Notes: a model not told the origin generated them from the letters alone. A DNA stretch of 33,358 nt from Gammaproteobacteria bacterium (GCA_022340845.1 JAJDNG010000053.1:1-33358), one strand, 5' to 3'. Positions 17,387 through 29,251 are shown, counted from the stretch's first letter. Numbers and translations: made by a program.

Positions 17387-18304
17387 TTAACCCGGCCTGA
17401 CGATTTTGTTCACAATCTTGCCGATACCTTCCACTTCACATTCCACCACATCGTCCGGCGCCAGGTACTCGGGCGGTGTGCGCGCAAACCCGACTCCGCT
17501 GGGCGTTCCCGTGGCGATGATATCACCAGGCAACAGCGTCATCACGTTTGATAATGTGCTGATGACGTTAGCCACTGAAAATATTTGCTGATCCGTACTC
17601 GCCTGTTGTTTGATCGCTTGATTCACCCGGCAGCGTAATTGCAGATGTTGCGGATTGTCAATTTCATCGGCTGTCACAATCCATGGCCCCATGGGACAAG
17701 TGCCATCCACACTCTTGCCCAGGAAAAACTGTTGATGCCGTTTTTGCAAATCCCGGGCGGATACATCGTTAATGACGGTATAGCCAAATACACAATCTAG
17801 CGCGTCTGATTCGGATACATGCCGGCACGATTTGCCGATGACCACGCCTAATTCCACTTCCCAGTCCAAGCGTTTAGTGACTTGTTCATCACATACTATG
17901 TCATCATAAGGGCCGTTCACCGTAGTGGTTGCTTTGGTGAATACAATCGGGTGTTGCGGCAGCGCATCAATTTGAACACCTTTGGCCGACGAGGATTCCT
18001 GGGCATGTTCGGCGTAATTCCATCCCAGACATATGATATTTCTGATTGGCCGGGGAATGGGCGCTTGTAAAGTTTCTGCATGCAAAGGCTGCCACAGTGA
18101 GTGATCAGAATTCGCAATCAGTTGTTCCACTACCGCCAGCATTTCGCCGCCAGATTCAATAAGCGCCTGCATTGAATTGATGTGTTGCGGCCACCCGGTT
18201 AACGTGTTCAACAGCAGAACCCGTCCCTTCTCGGTCTCTGCCCAATGCGAATCGACGGCCGCAATGTGCAGTTGTTCTTCGTTCAGCAATGTTGCCAATT
18301 TCAT
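17387..18304 (-). CDS. Fumarylacetoacetate hydrolase family protein
   Basis: IICLGWNYAEHAQESS, DWEVELGVVIGK, GYTVINDVSARDLQ, LLPGDIIATGTPSGVGFARTPPEYL. Confidence 0.93.
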   Translation of the reverse strand: MKLATLLNEEQLHIAAVDSHWAETEKGRVLLLNTLTGWPQHINSMQALIESGGEMLAVVEQLIANSDHSLWQPLHAETLQAPIPRPIRNIICLGWNYAEHAQESSSAKGVQIDALPQHPIVFTKATTTVNGPYDDIVCDEQVTKRLDWEVELGVVIGKSCRHVSESDALDCVFGYTVINDVSARDLQKRHQQFFLGKSVDGTCPMGPWIVTADEIDNPQHLQLRCRVNQAIKQQASTDQQIFSVANVISTLSNVMTLLPGDIIATGTPSGVGFARTPPEYLAPDDVVECEVEGIGKIVNKIVRPG

Positions 18305-18355
18305 CCGGATTCACTCCTGGTTCGCCGGCACAGGGGGACGGCTGTTCGGTAAATA

Positions 18356-19615
18356 TTACGCCATTGGCAAGGTAAAATAAAAGGTAGTGCCTTTGTTCAG
18401 CTCACTTTCCACCCAGACCTCTCCGCCGTGACGCAAGACGATGCGCTTTACCGTTGCCAGGCCAACACCGGTGCCTTCGAATCCATCTTGTGGATGCAGG
18501 CGTTGAAAAGGCTGAAAAAGCTTGTGAGCGAATTGCATGTCAAACCCAACGCCATTGTCACGCACGTAAAATACAGGCTTTGGGTTCAATGCCATGCCGA
18601 ATTCAATACGGGCATTTTGCTCAGTGGCCGTGAATTTCCAGGCATTTTCCAGTAAATTATCCAACAACCGTTGGACCAGTTTGACGTCGCCTTTTGCCCG
18701 TAAATTAGGTTGAATCACCACATCACAGTTTCTTTCAGGATTCAACTCGCGCAAACAAGCAATGCTTTTTTCGGCCATTTCGCTCAGCGCCAAGGGCTCA
18801 ATGGTCATTGTGTCTCGGGTAATTCGCGACAATGCCAAAATGTCGTCTATCAATTCAGCCATATACTTACCAGCCGCGGTTATACGATGTAGTACATCCT
18901 TTTCCTCGGGCTCCAGCTTTTCGCTCAGGTCGTGTCCCAAAATCTGACTGAAACTGGTAATCGATCTTACCGGGGCCCGCAAATCGTGCGCAATGGAATA
19001 ACTGTAAGACTCCAGTTCTTGTACATGGATCGCGAGTTTTTTGCTGTGCTCCTCCAGCATGTTTTCCACTTTCTTGCGTTCGCTAATTTCGCGTTGCAAC
19101 GGGCCAATGGCGGTTTTTTTCAACACTTGCCACAGCAGCCAACCCAGCAATGCCACCGCTATACCAGACAAACTAAGCAGCTTAACAATCCGCGTTTGGA
19201 AAAATGCATGAATTTCGCCGAAATCCCATTGCATTTCCAAATAAAGTACCAGCTTGTCCAGATAAACCACTGACCGGCTTAATTCATAAACATACCGGGA
19301 AGCCGGTTTTTCCTGATGTTCCGCCACGACAAATCCATTGGGGGCAATGACCCGAATGGAGACCACTTCCGGTCTGACTTTACTCCATTGCGGGATGTAC
19401 TGCTCGACCGCTACGTAGTCGTTGCGAATCATGGCTTCGCTCAGCAATTTCCCCATCATGTCCATGTCTTCCTCAGCATGACGTTTTTCGGATTGCAGGA
19501 TAAACTCCCGTTCTTCAATCACCATGAATACATCTACAATCACTAAAAACAGGACCATAACCGAGCTAAAGGATATCAATGCCAGCTTATTGTTCGTGAC
19601 TACGGTCTGATTCAC
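18356..19615 (-). CDS. Membrane sensor histidine kinase
   Basis: Two TM segments; H-box SYSIAHDLRAPVRSI, N-box LLDNLLENAWKFT, G-boxes VRDNGVGFD and GTGVGLATVKRI. Confidence 0.93.
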   Translation of the reverse strand: MNQTVVTNNKLALISFSSVMVLFLVIVDVFMVIEEREFILQSEKRHAEEDMDMMGKLLSEAMIRNDYVAVEQYIPQWSKVRPEVVSIRVIAPNGFVVAEHQEKPASRYVYELSRSVVYLDKLVLYLEMQWDFGEIHAFFQTRIVKLLSLSGIAVALLGWLLWQVLKKTAIGPLQREISERKKVENMLEEHSKKLAIHVQELESYSYSIAHDLRAPVRSITSFSQILGHDLSEKLEPEEKDVLHRITAAGKYMAELIDDILALSRITRDTMTIEPLALSEMAEKSIACLRELNPERNCDVVIQPNLRAKGDVKLVQRLLDNLLENAWKFTATEQNARIEFGMALNPKPVFYVRDNGVGFDMQFAHKLFQPFQRLHPQDGFEGTGVGLATVKRIVLRHGGEVWVESELNKGTTFYFTLPMA

Positions 19616-20469
19616 TGAATCACTCCGTGACGCCTAAGTGTGCTTAAGATAGACCGTAGATTGTCATAGTCGGAATCGACAGCGGGCACAAATGCGCTAA
19701 TACTCGGTTTAATCGCATGCAATGCGCGCAGTCCTTGCTCGGACTCGTGCGCATGCAATAAAGCGTCTCTTATTTGGTTTGTTAGTTCGTCTGACAACTT
19801 ATCGCTTACCACAAATAGATGTTCCGACAATGCCGGGGTGGTTGCGATGGCTTTTAATCCGCGTTGTTCATATTTATAAAATACCGCTTCTTTGACGGCA
19901 CCGGCGTCGAAATCGCCCGACAATACACCTAACGCAACATTGACATGATTACCGAGGAATTTATAGTCTGCCAAATCCTCGACGCCCAATCCCGCTTCAA
20001 TCAACATATATCGCGGCACCAGGTGGCTCATGGTGGAATTGGGATCACCGAATGCGAATCGTTTTCCGGCCAAATCCGCCAAGTTGTTGATAGAACTGTC
20101 CTTGCGAGCGATGATTTTCCCTTGAAATGAAGGTTTACCTTTGATGGCTTGGCGCCCCAGGATGCGTTTTGGGCCGTAGTCACTCACAAGTTTGACATAA
20201 GAGGCAGGCCCCATATAGCCTATACCTCGCTTGTCGGTACCAACGGTTTTTATATGCGCTTGGTAATCGGCAGCGATATGCACGCTAAACGGCTGGCCGA
20301 TTTTCTCCGACAGGTATTTCGCCAAAGGACTAAACGCGCGATACAACACGCTGGAGGAACTATAAGGATGGACACAAATCGTCAAATCATTTTTTTCAGC
20401 CGCGGTGCTGGCTGCCATCGATAAACATAAAACCATCAACAAACCACTTTGCATAACCACCGATTTCAT
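19612..20469 (-). CDS. PhnD-type phosphate/phosphonate substrate-binding protein
   Basis: Signal peptide; YLSEKIGQPFSVHIAADYQAH, IGYMGPASYVKL, DLAGKRFAFGDPNSTMSHLVPRYML; 4-bp overlap with the kinase ORF. Confidence 0.88.
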   Translation of the reverse strand: MKSVVMQSGLLMVLCLSMAASTAAEKNDLTICVHPYSSSSVLYRAFSPLAKYLSEKIGQPFSVHIAADYQAHIKTVGTDKRGIGYMGPASYVKLVSDYGPKRILGRQAIKGKPSFQGKIIARKDSSINNLADLAGKRFAFGDPNSTMSHLVPRYMLIEAGLGVEDLADYKFLGNHVNVALGVLSGDFDAGAVKEAVFYKYEQRGLKAIATTPALSEHLFVVSDKLSDELTNQIRDALLHAHESEQGLRALHAIKPSISAFVPAVDSDYDNLRSILSTLRRHGVIQ

Positions 20470-20592
20470 AGTGCCTCCTGCTAGTTTTGAAGCCCTTGAA
20501 AATTAAAGCATAGTCAATAATTCTACAACGACCAAGCACTGTCGTTAGTGTCTCAGGGAATTTTCGTCATTACCACGGTCCACTTGGTTAAC

Positions 20593-20628
20593 TCAATTGA
20601 TAGGGTTTACCCAGTTGATAGGTTTTAC
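20593..20628. repeat. 18-bp imperfect tandem duplication
   Basis: TCAATTGATAGGGTTTAC / CCAGTTGATAGGTTTTAC. Confidence 0.7.
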
Positions 20629-21202
20629 TACTGATGACGCTGGCGAATCATGAAGCCTGTACTGTTGTCCATGCTTTTCGGTAGCAATCTCTTTATCGAA
20701 AATAGATTCCTGTCCATCTGTTCTTAATTAAAGAATTTCCCTATAGCAAGGTTTTTCTCTATGTACCCGACCGGTCTTGGCATTACCAGAGCCAGGCGGT
20801 GCCCCAAAAAAAGCCCAGCACCGGTTTTATATCACGGCGCACATTATCTTTCCTAGAATAACCACACCTTTAATTCCCTCACTCTATCTGGTTGATTATA
20901 CTTATGGACAGAGCGGTCAACTGAGGTTGAGGATAGAGGATGAATCGTTATTCACCGAGTTTCGGAGGGGGGCAAGCACGCTAACATGGATTGATTCTTG
21001 CTTATATTTAATGGATCATTACGGATTCAACCACACTTTCATCTGCAATTCCGCACCCAACCGAGGCAAAAACTCACGCGCTTACATGCAGCCGGAGAAT
21101 ATGAATGCTAACCCTCACACCTGATGGAAGAGTTGGCGACAAACGTGATCTGTGACTCGACCATCATATTGGTATTAGAATACAACTCCATTTTCGCGCG
21201 GC

Positions 21203-21222
21203 GATGTGATGTGATGTGATGT
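21203..21222. repeat. Pentanucleotide repeat (GATGT)x4 upstream of a lipoprotein gene
   Basis: GATGTGATGTGATGTGATGT, about 35 bp before ATG 21257. Confidence 0.9.
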
Positions 21223-21256
21223 CATATATTGTATTCTCGAATCAGTGACCTTGAAA

Positions 21257-22207
21257 ATGAACAGCCATAGCATTTTAAATGACAACCAACCCCAGCCCCT
21301 GTCGTACTTTCGCGTTGCGATATTTTTTGTTGTGATTTTTTTGGCAACCGCTTGCGGCAAGGTAGATGAAGAAACCTACAGTTCCACGCAAAAAACACCC
21401 AGCACCGAACCTATCAAGACCACGATCAAGACCACTATTCCTGTGGCGTATGCTGCGGCTATAGCCATGCAAACGGTGGAATGCGCCACTTTTCCCTGTG
21501 CCAGCACAGTTACGGTTTCCGTCGAAGCAGGGGCTTTACCCATTAATCTGGAATCCTATGGGTCTATCGTCGTTGGCGGACTATGGTCTGATTCTACTCA
21601 CGCCGTGTTGACCACTTCGTTTATCGATGTCAGCATCGGCGCCGGTTCACTACAGATTTCCAATGTGGCAACATTTCCGGTGCTGGCAACCGCAGACGGC
21701 ATCAAGCTGGTATATGCCGGTTTAGACATTAATATTGATTCCGGTGAAACCGATCCGGCGCAACTCAGCAACGACCAGATTGTTTCGGAATTGGATCGGC
21801 TCAATACTGCCACGACCAATGATCCCGAGGTCAGTGTCGACATGGACGCCTGGGTCATCGAAGTCGACTATAACGGAACTTCCAGCGACCATACGGACGA
21901 TCGTTATCTCATTGTCAGCGGTGGTGCGCAGCAAATCAGCATCGATTCCGACACGACATCTGTCTATCAGCTGGGCATGGTGGCCACGGAAATTGGGCCA
22001 AATTGCAGCTTAAATCCAACCAGTGGCTTCGCCCTTCTCAATGAAGTAAAGGTTTCCACCGGTGATTATGCTGACTGGCCGGTAATTGGTTCATCCCTGT
22101 TTCAGTTCGATGACACTTGCGATGGCACAATAAAGGTGGTGCTGTCTATCGGCACTTTTCTTGGTTCTACAGGCAAGAGTATTCCACTGTATTTGGATGA
22201 ACCTTAA
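21257..22207 (+). CDS. Hypothetical lipoprotein
   Basis: TM/signal with lipobox FLATAC then Thr/Ser-rich linker and beta-rich region; start at ATG 21257 preferred over GTG 21245. Confidence 0.8.
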   Translation: MNSHSILNDNQPQPLSYFRVAIFFVVIFLATACGKVDEETYSSTQKTPSTEPIKTTIKTTIPVAYAAAIAMQTVECATFPCASTVTVSVEAGALPINLESYGSIVVGGLWSDSTHAVLTTSFIDVSIGAGSLQISNVATFPVLATADGIKLVYAGLDINIDSGETDPAQLSNDQIVSELDRLNTATTNDPEVSVDMDAWVIEVDYNGTSSDHTDDRYLIVSGGAQQISIDSDTTSVYQLGMVATEIGPNCSLNPTSGFALLNEVKVSTGDYADWPVIGSSLFQFDDTCDGTIKVVLSIGTFLGSTGKSIPLYLDEP

Positions 22208-22239
22208 TTTGGATGAATCTTAGTTTGGATGAATCTTAG
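22192..22239 (+). repeat. 16-bp tandem repeat x3 spanning the stop codon of the lipoprotein gene
   Basis: TTTGGATGAACCTTAA (CDS end, stop TAA), TTTGGATGAATCTTAG, TTTGGATGAATCTTAG. Confidence 0.96.
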
Positions 22240-22334
22240 TTGGCTGGCTACACCCTGGCCCGTACTATCTGGTCCATATCACCTAGCGACATTCCCTTGC
22301 GCTGCTGCGCTTTACCCTGTGCCGTGAAAATTAT

Positions 22335-25037
22335 TCATACCAGATCATGATAATGCTTGCGCCAAAATTCGGGGATATCCCGGCGGTATTTGCGCATCAC
22401 CAAATTGGCGATTAAGCCGGTCCAGCCGGTTTGATGACTGGCGCCCAAACCCTGGCCGTTATCACCATGGAAGTATTCGTAAAATAGATATTTGTTTTTC
22501 CAGAGAGGATTGTCATGAAACAACGATTTGCCGCTAAACACCGGAATCCGGCCGCCCTCGTCGAGGCGGTATAAATCCACCAGGCGATCGGCCAACAAGG
22601 TCGCAATCTCCTGAAGACTCAGCGCTTGATTGTCCAGACTGGGCACCGGCACGGTGAAATTGGGGCCCAAAAAACGGTGGAATTTTTCCAAGGCCTGGAT
22701 TAGCGAATAATTAGTGGGCAGCCACACGGGACCACGCCAATTGGAATTGCCACCAAACAATCCGGAGTTCGCCTCCCCTGGCACATAGTCAATCAATGCT
22801 GGCCCCACACCGGGCAAGTTACCCAGATCCCTCCGCTGTTTATGAATTTTACTGACGCTGCGCACGCCATGCGGCGAGAGAAACTCCTCCTCGCTTAATA
22901 GGCGCTGTAAAATTCGCGGCAGCATCTTTTCACTGACCAACGCCAGCAGATGTTCGCCGCGTTCATTTTCCCATTCGGGGCACTGGCAGATGATATTGCC
23001 GTTAAACAACCCGCGTTTGTGTTCGTATAGCAGTTTGCGAAACCTGGGCACATTCGCCAGCAAGTGTTTGTCGATGACTTCGGTGGCAAACAATGGAATC
23101 AAACCCACCCAGGAATAGACGTCGATACGATACTGCTTGCCCGCCGGATCGACGATCAGATCTTTAAAAAATCCCGCCTGATCGTCCCATAAAGAAATGA
23201 ACTGTTCCCCATAGCCGGCAATGGTGTTGGCGATGGAGAGAAACTGGGTGTAGGTCTGGATGGCGATATCTTCATAGTCAGGATCCCTAACGGCCAGCTC
23301 AAGCGCCATGACGGTGATGTTGAGGGCAAACATCGCCATCCATCCCGTGGCGTCGGCTTGTTTTAAGGTGAACCCCGGCGGCAAGGCTTCGGATCGATTC
23401 AGCACCGAAATATTGTCCAGGCCCATAAAACCGCCTTCGAATACGTTGTGCCCTTCGCTGTCTTTGCGGTTGATCCACCAGGAATAGTTCAGCAGCAACT
23501 TGTTAAACACCCGCTGCAAAAAGCCCAGATCGCCCACCCCGCGCTGAATGCGTTCGGCGCGATAGACTTTTAACGCACCCATGGCGTGCACCGGCGGATT
23601 CACATCGCCGAACTCCCACTCATAGGCCGGAATCTGTCCGTTAGGATGGAAATAGTTTTCTTTCAGGATCAATTCCATCTGCTGCTTGGCGAAATCGATA
23701 TCGAGCAACGCCAAGGCGCTGCAATGATAGGCCAGATCCCAGGCCGCAAACCATGGATACTCCCAGGTATCCGGCATGCTGAGTATGTCGTTGGCGTTAA
23801 AGTGTTGCCAGTAGCGATTGCGGATAGTTTGGTGACCTTCGGGCGGGGGAATCACATCGCCTTCCAGCCAGCGCTTCACATCGTATTGGTAATATTGTTT
23901 GTTCCAGATCATGCCGGCAAACGCCTGGCGCATGATGCGGTGATCTTCCGGCCCGGCTTCGGGCAGCAGTTCATCATAAAACACGCTGGCTTCGGACTGG
24001 CGTTTGGAAAAAGTCATTTCGAACTTATCAAACGCGTTGTCAAGCGGCTCGGCGCTTAACACCAGATCGATTTGCGCCTGACCGCCGGCCGCCACCGTAA
24101 GCGAATAACAGGCCGCGAATTTACTGCCTTGCTGGTCGGGATTCACGGCGGAGACTTCGTTATGCACTACATAGCGATGAAAAGCGTCTTTGACGTAGGG
24201 ACTGGCGCAGGCCTCGCCCCATAACAGCTCGCTGTTGGTTTCGTTGTTGGTGAACAACAGGCTGGCGTGCTGGCGACCGTAGAGGTAATAATCCCCCAGG
24301 GTTTCGTGGCTGGCGCGCACGCCCCAGTGGTTGTTGGTGCTGTCGGGCAGAACGGTAATTTCAGGGGCGAACTCGTCTTCCTCCCACGCCCAGGTGTTGC
24401 GAAACCATAGGGTCGGCAATACCTGCAAACTGGCTGGCTCGGGTCCGTGATTGCTGAGCCGGATCCGAATATTGATTTTGTCCGGCGAGCGCTTGGCGTA
24501 CAGCAGCTCCACATCCCAAAAACGGTTTTCGTCGAACACGCCGGTATCCAGCAAATCGTAAGCGGGTTGCTGATAACCGCGGCGCTGGTTTTCGCGGATC
24601 AGTTTTTTATACGGGAAGGCGTCCTGCGGGTAACGATATAAATAATGCAAATAACTGTGCGACGGCGTGGCATCCAGATAGAAATAGTATTCTTTGACAT
24701 CTTCGCCGTGGTTGCCCTGCTTGCCGGTCAGGCCGAAGGCGCGTTCTTTTAAAAAGGGATCTTTGCCGTTCCACAACGCCAGCGCAAAACACAAGCGCTG
24801 TTGCTTGTCGCAAATTCCGCCTAAGCCGTCTTCCCCCCAGCGATAAACCCTGGAGCGGGCCTGATCATGGGTAAAATACTCCCAGGCGTCGCCATCACTA
24901 CTGTAGTCTTCGCGCACCGTGCCCCAAGCGCGCTCTGCCATATAGGGTCCCCAAAGATACCAGTCTTCTTGGTTGAGCCACTGGGCTTTTAAACGGCGTC
25001 TTTCGGCGTTCAGTGAGGATTTGGAGTTGTTCGCCAT
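22335..25037 (-). CDS. MGH1-like / GH63-like glycoside hydrolase
   Basis: 900 aa; DTWEYPWFAAWDLAYHCSALALLDIDFAKQQ, NGQIPAYEWEFGDVNPPVHA, NSNWRGPVWLPTNYSLIQAL. Confidence 0.87.
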   Translation of the reverse strand: MANNSKSSLNAERRRLKAQWLNQEDWYLWGPYMAERAWGTVREDYSSDGDAWEYFTHDQARSRVYRWGEDGLGGICDKQQRLCFALALWNGKDPFLKERAFGLTGKQGNHGEDVKEYYFYLDATPSHSYLHYLYRYPQDAFPYKKLIRENQRRGYQQPAYDLLDTGVFDENRFWDVELLYAKRSPDKINIRIRLSNHGPEPASLQVLPTLWFRNTWAWEEDEFAPEITVLPDSTNNHWGVRASHETLGDYYLYGRQHASLLFTNNETNSELLWGEACASPYVKDAFHRYVVHNEVSAVNPDQQGSKFAACYSLTVAAGGQAQIDLVLSAEPLDNAFDKFEMTFSKRQSEASVFYDELLPEAGPEDHRIMRQAFAGMIWNKQYYQYDVKRWLEGDVIPPPEGHQTIRNRYWQHFNANDILSMPDTWEYPWFAAWDLAYHCSALALLDIDFAKQQMELILKENYFHPNGQIPAYEWEFGDVNPPVHAMGALKVYRAERIQRGVGDLGFLQRVFNKLLLNYSWWINRKDSEGHNVFEGGFMGLDNISVLNRSEALPPGFTLKQADATGWMAMFALNITVMALELAVRDPDYEDIAIQTYTQFLSIANTIAGYGEQFISLWDDQAGFFKDLIVDPAGKQYRIDVYSWVGLIPLFATEVIDKHLLANVPRFRKLLYEHKRGLFNGNIICQCPEWENERGEHLLALVSEKMLPRILQRLLSEEEFLSPHGVRSVSKIHKQRRDLGNLPGVGPALIDYVPGEANSGLFGGNSNWRGPVWLPTNYSLIQALEKFHRFLGPNFTVPVPSLDNQALSLQEIATLLADRLVDLYRLDEGGRIPVFSGKSLFHDNPLWKNKYLFYEYFHGDNGQGLGASHQTGWTGLIANLVMRKYRRDIPEFWRKHYHDLV

Positions 25038-25148
25038 AGTGATGCCTTAAGGTTAAATCAATTCGGGCCAATGTGGTTCAGACCCGCGTTTCGGCTTGCA
25101 GTTACAGTCTAACCGTAGCAAGAGTAAAAAAAATGTTTAGCCATCCCC

Positions 25149-25177
25149 CTTGAAACCGCTCTTCGGCGTCCGCATAA
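25149..25177 (+). promoter_or_regulatory. Candidate sigma-32 heat-shock promoter of groESL
   Basis: CTTGAAA-N14-CCGCATAA, close to the sigma-32 consensus (CTTGAAA, CCCCATNT). Confidence 0.65.
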
Positions 25178-25264
25178 CGCGCATTAGCAGACTGAGGCCG
25201 AGACTGCCAAAATCGTTTTTACCTTAACCATCATACACATAGACAACAAGTGGAGGTTCTCCTC

Positions 25265-27219
<1,955 letters not shown>

Positions 27220-27250
27220 TCCATTTAATCCATAATGATTGATATCAATC

Positions 27251-27287
27251 GGCGCTGGCCAGTGATGGCTAGCGCCTTTTTTTATTT
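27251..27287 (+). terminator. Rho-independent terminator after groEL
   Basis: GGCGCTGGCC-AGTGAT-GGCTAGCGCC followed by TTTTTTT. Confidence 0.92.
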
Positions 27288-27290
27288 TTT

Positions 27291-27420
27291 CACGACGAAG
27301 GACACGAAGGATAATTCAGTCAGATTTGTATCGTTTTCATTAGGGTTCGTGTGACCAGTCGACGACAACCTTTGTTGTTAAAACTCTTTAACTGTCGCGC
27401 TCTTCGTGCCTTCGTGGTTA
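27291..27420. repeat. Interspersed inverted-repeat element (CACGAAG/CTTCGTG termini), copy 2
   Basis: CACGACGAAGGACACGAAGG at left, TCTTCGTGCCTTCGTGGTTA at right; related to 5980-6133. Confidence 0.72.
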
Positions 27421-27488
27421 AATAAGTTTTCACGCACATGGCGCCAAGTATACAACACCTATTCTTTCCGCTTCGAATCGAAACCACG

Positions 27489-28100
27489 CTACATACCGTT
27501 TTTGAACTTATCCGAATGCGTCACACCACTCTCCCTCACTTGTTTTAACGCTAACGCATATTGCTTCAATACGTTTAACGACCACTGCAGCCGCTCGCGG
27601 ATATAAGGATCGGACCGCGTGTCGTTGTCCTCGCCATTATTGTTTAACACTTTCTCCACATGCCGGACGATGACGTGATCCGGTATATAACAAATGCGGC
27701 TGTTTTTGTAACTGCTCATGCGCAATTCGGCTACCGGATACGCACCACCGTCACCGGAGGAGACGGACACAATCAACGCTGGTTTATGCCCAAGTTCGTT
27801 TTTCCCAAACAGTAAAAAGAAATTTTTCAGCCCGGCCGGCACTTGGCCATGCCATTCCGGAGAAACCACAACAAAGGCGTCACTGCTGGCCAATTGCGCT
27901 TTGATGGGTGACAGCAAGTCCTTCCACTTGGGCTCCCCGTCCCATACGCCTTCATCCCATAACGGTAATGGATTCGCTTTTAAACTGAATAACCAGCTTT
28001 GTTCTGAAATTCCGCTATCCAATACGCTTTGGATATAAGTCGCCACTTTGAGGCTTTGTGAATTTTCTCGATGGCTACCGTTGATGACGGTAATTTTCAT
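27489..28100 (-). CDS. NAD(P)H-dependent FMN reductase family protein
   Basis: MKITVINGSHRENSQS, VVVSPEWHGQVPAGLKNFF, VSVSSGDGGAYPVAELR; ORF extends to 28142 but ATG at 28100 is the family-like start. Confidence 0.88.
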   Translation of the reverse strand: MKITVINGSHRENSQSLKVATYIQSVLDSGISEQSWLFSLKANPLPLWDEGVWDGEPKWKDLLSPIKAQLASSDAFVVVSPEWHGQVPAGLKNFFLLFGKNELGHKPALIVSVSSGDGGAYPVAELRMSSYKNSRICYIPDHVIVRHVEKVLNNNGEDNDTRSDPYIRERLQWSLNVLKQYALALKQVRESGVTHSDKFKNGM

Positions 28101-28211
28101 GAATATGCTCCTAAATAACTTTACGCGAATTTGTTTTCGCATTCTATCAGGAACACCGTTTGAATTTTACTGCAAAAATATTAAGGCATTTATTTAGCGC
28201 AACCCCACACC

Positions 28212-28264
28212 GGCTGATCGCGTGGCTGATCGCGTGGCTGATAGTACAGCTGATCGTACGGCTG
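28212..28264. repeat. 12-bp tandem repeat (about 4.5 copies)
   Basis: GGCTGATCGCGT x2, GGCTGATAGTAC, AGCTGATCGTAC, GGCTG. Confidence 0.92.
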
Positions 28265-28455
28265 TCCCACACACACCAGCATCTGCCGCCAGCAGCAAAC
28301 TCACCAGTGACAGCAAATTACTCACCATGCTCGACAATTTGAACGATCCCGGTTGGCCATCATCGTAACCTGTTTGTTCAACACGTTGCCATAACCCTTG
28401 AACAAGGGATATTAAGTCGACGCTACGGTAGCGGTATTACTTTCATCACGGTAAA

Positions 28456-29205
28456 ATGCCGGCTCAAATGCAACACTATGCAGAATTCCCCATGGCCGAT
28501 GAGTTCCCCGAAATTATCCGATTCTCGACTGCACCACCGCCGCTAGTCCCTGGTCAAATGCACCTCATGGTGGCCGCTTTGGACGAACTGGCCGAAAATC
28601 GCGACCGTGCCAATGCCGTCATTGACGCACAAGAGCACGCCAGAGCGAATCGTTTTATTGACTCCAGACACGGTGACAATTTTCGCCTGGTACGGGGCAC
28701 GTTGCGACTTTGTTTGGCGGACTATCTAAAACGGCCGGCCGAAACCATTCAATTTGTGGCTAACAAGTATGGCAAACCGGAAATCGTCCCGGAGCAAAAT
28801 CAACAAGCACTGCAATTTAACCTCTCCCACTCACATCGCATGACGGCGTTCTCATATATCTTAGGTAAAAGCGTCGGTATTGATATCGAATTCATTAAAC
28901 CTTTGAAAAATATCTCAGGCTTGGCTCAGCATGTTTGCAGCGCTGAAGAACTGGAAGAATTTTACGCCCTCGAAGATACTCAGCAACACGATGCGTTTTT
29001 CCGCCTTTGGACTCGTAAGGAGGCGTTTATCAAGGCCAAGGGGCAAGGTTTAAGCATGGGATTACGATCCATTTACATCGGTTTTGACACATCCACTTCG
29101 CTGCATCCTGTTCAGTATCAGGGTAATTGGCTGGCTAACTGGCTGGTGAAAGACTTGGATTGCCAGGCAAATTACAAACTCGCGGCGGCGGTAGAAAACT
29201 TATAG
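28456..29205 (+). CDS. Sfp-type 4'-phosphopantetheinyl transferase
   Basis: LQFNLSHSHRMTAFSY, VGIDIEFI, FFRLWTRKEAFIKAKGQGLSMGL. Confidence 0.92.
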   Translation: MPAQMQHYAEFPMADEFPEIIRFSTAPPPLVPGQMHLMVAALDELAENRDRANAVIDAQEHARANRFIDSRHGDNFRLVRGTLRLCLADYLKRPAETIQFVANKYGKPEIVPEQNQQALQFNLSHSHRMTAFSYILGKSVGIDIEFIKPLKNISGLAQHVCSAEELEEFYALEDTQQHDAFFRLWTRKEAFIKAKGQGLSMGLRSIYIGFDTSTSLHPVQYQGNWLANWLVKDLDCQANYKLAAAVENL

Positions 29206-29251
29206 ATAATTTAATCCATCCGAAAATTAATTTAACCGAAGTTTGCAAACG

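Noticed and set aside
20777-21124. 115-aa ORF in the PhnD-lipoprotein intergenic region
   Set aside because: Atypical composition, no SD and no family resemblance; region treated as intergenic.
28160-28342. 60-aa ORF with LIAWLIAWLIVQLIV hydrophobic stretch
   Set aside because: The hydrophobic segment is a by-product of the 12-bp DNA repeat; no support for translation.
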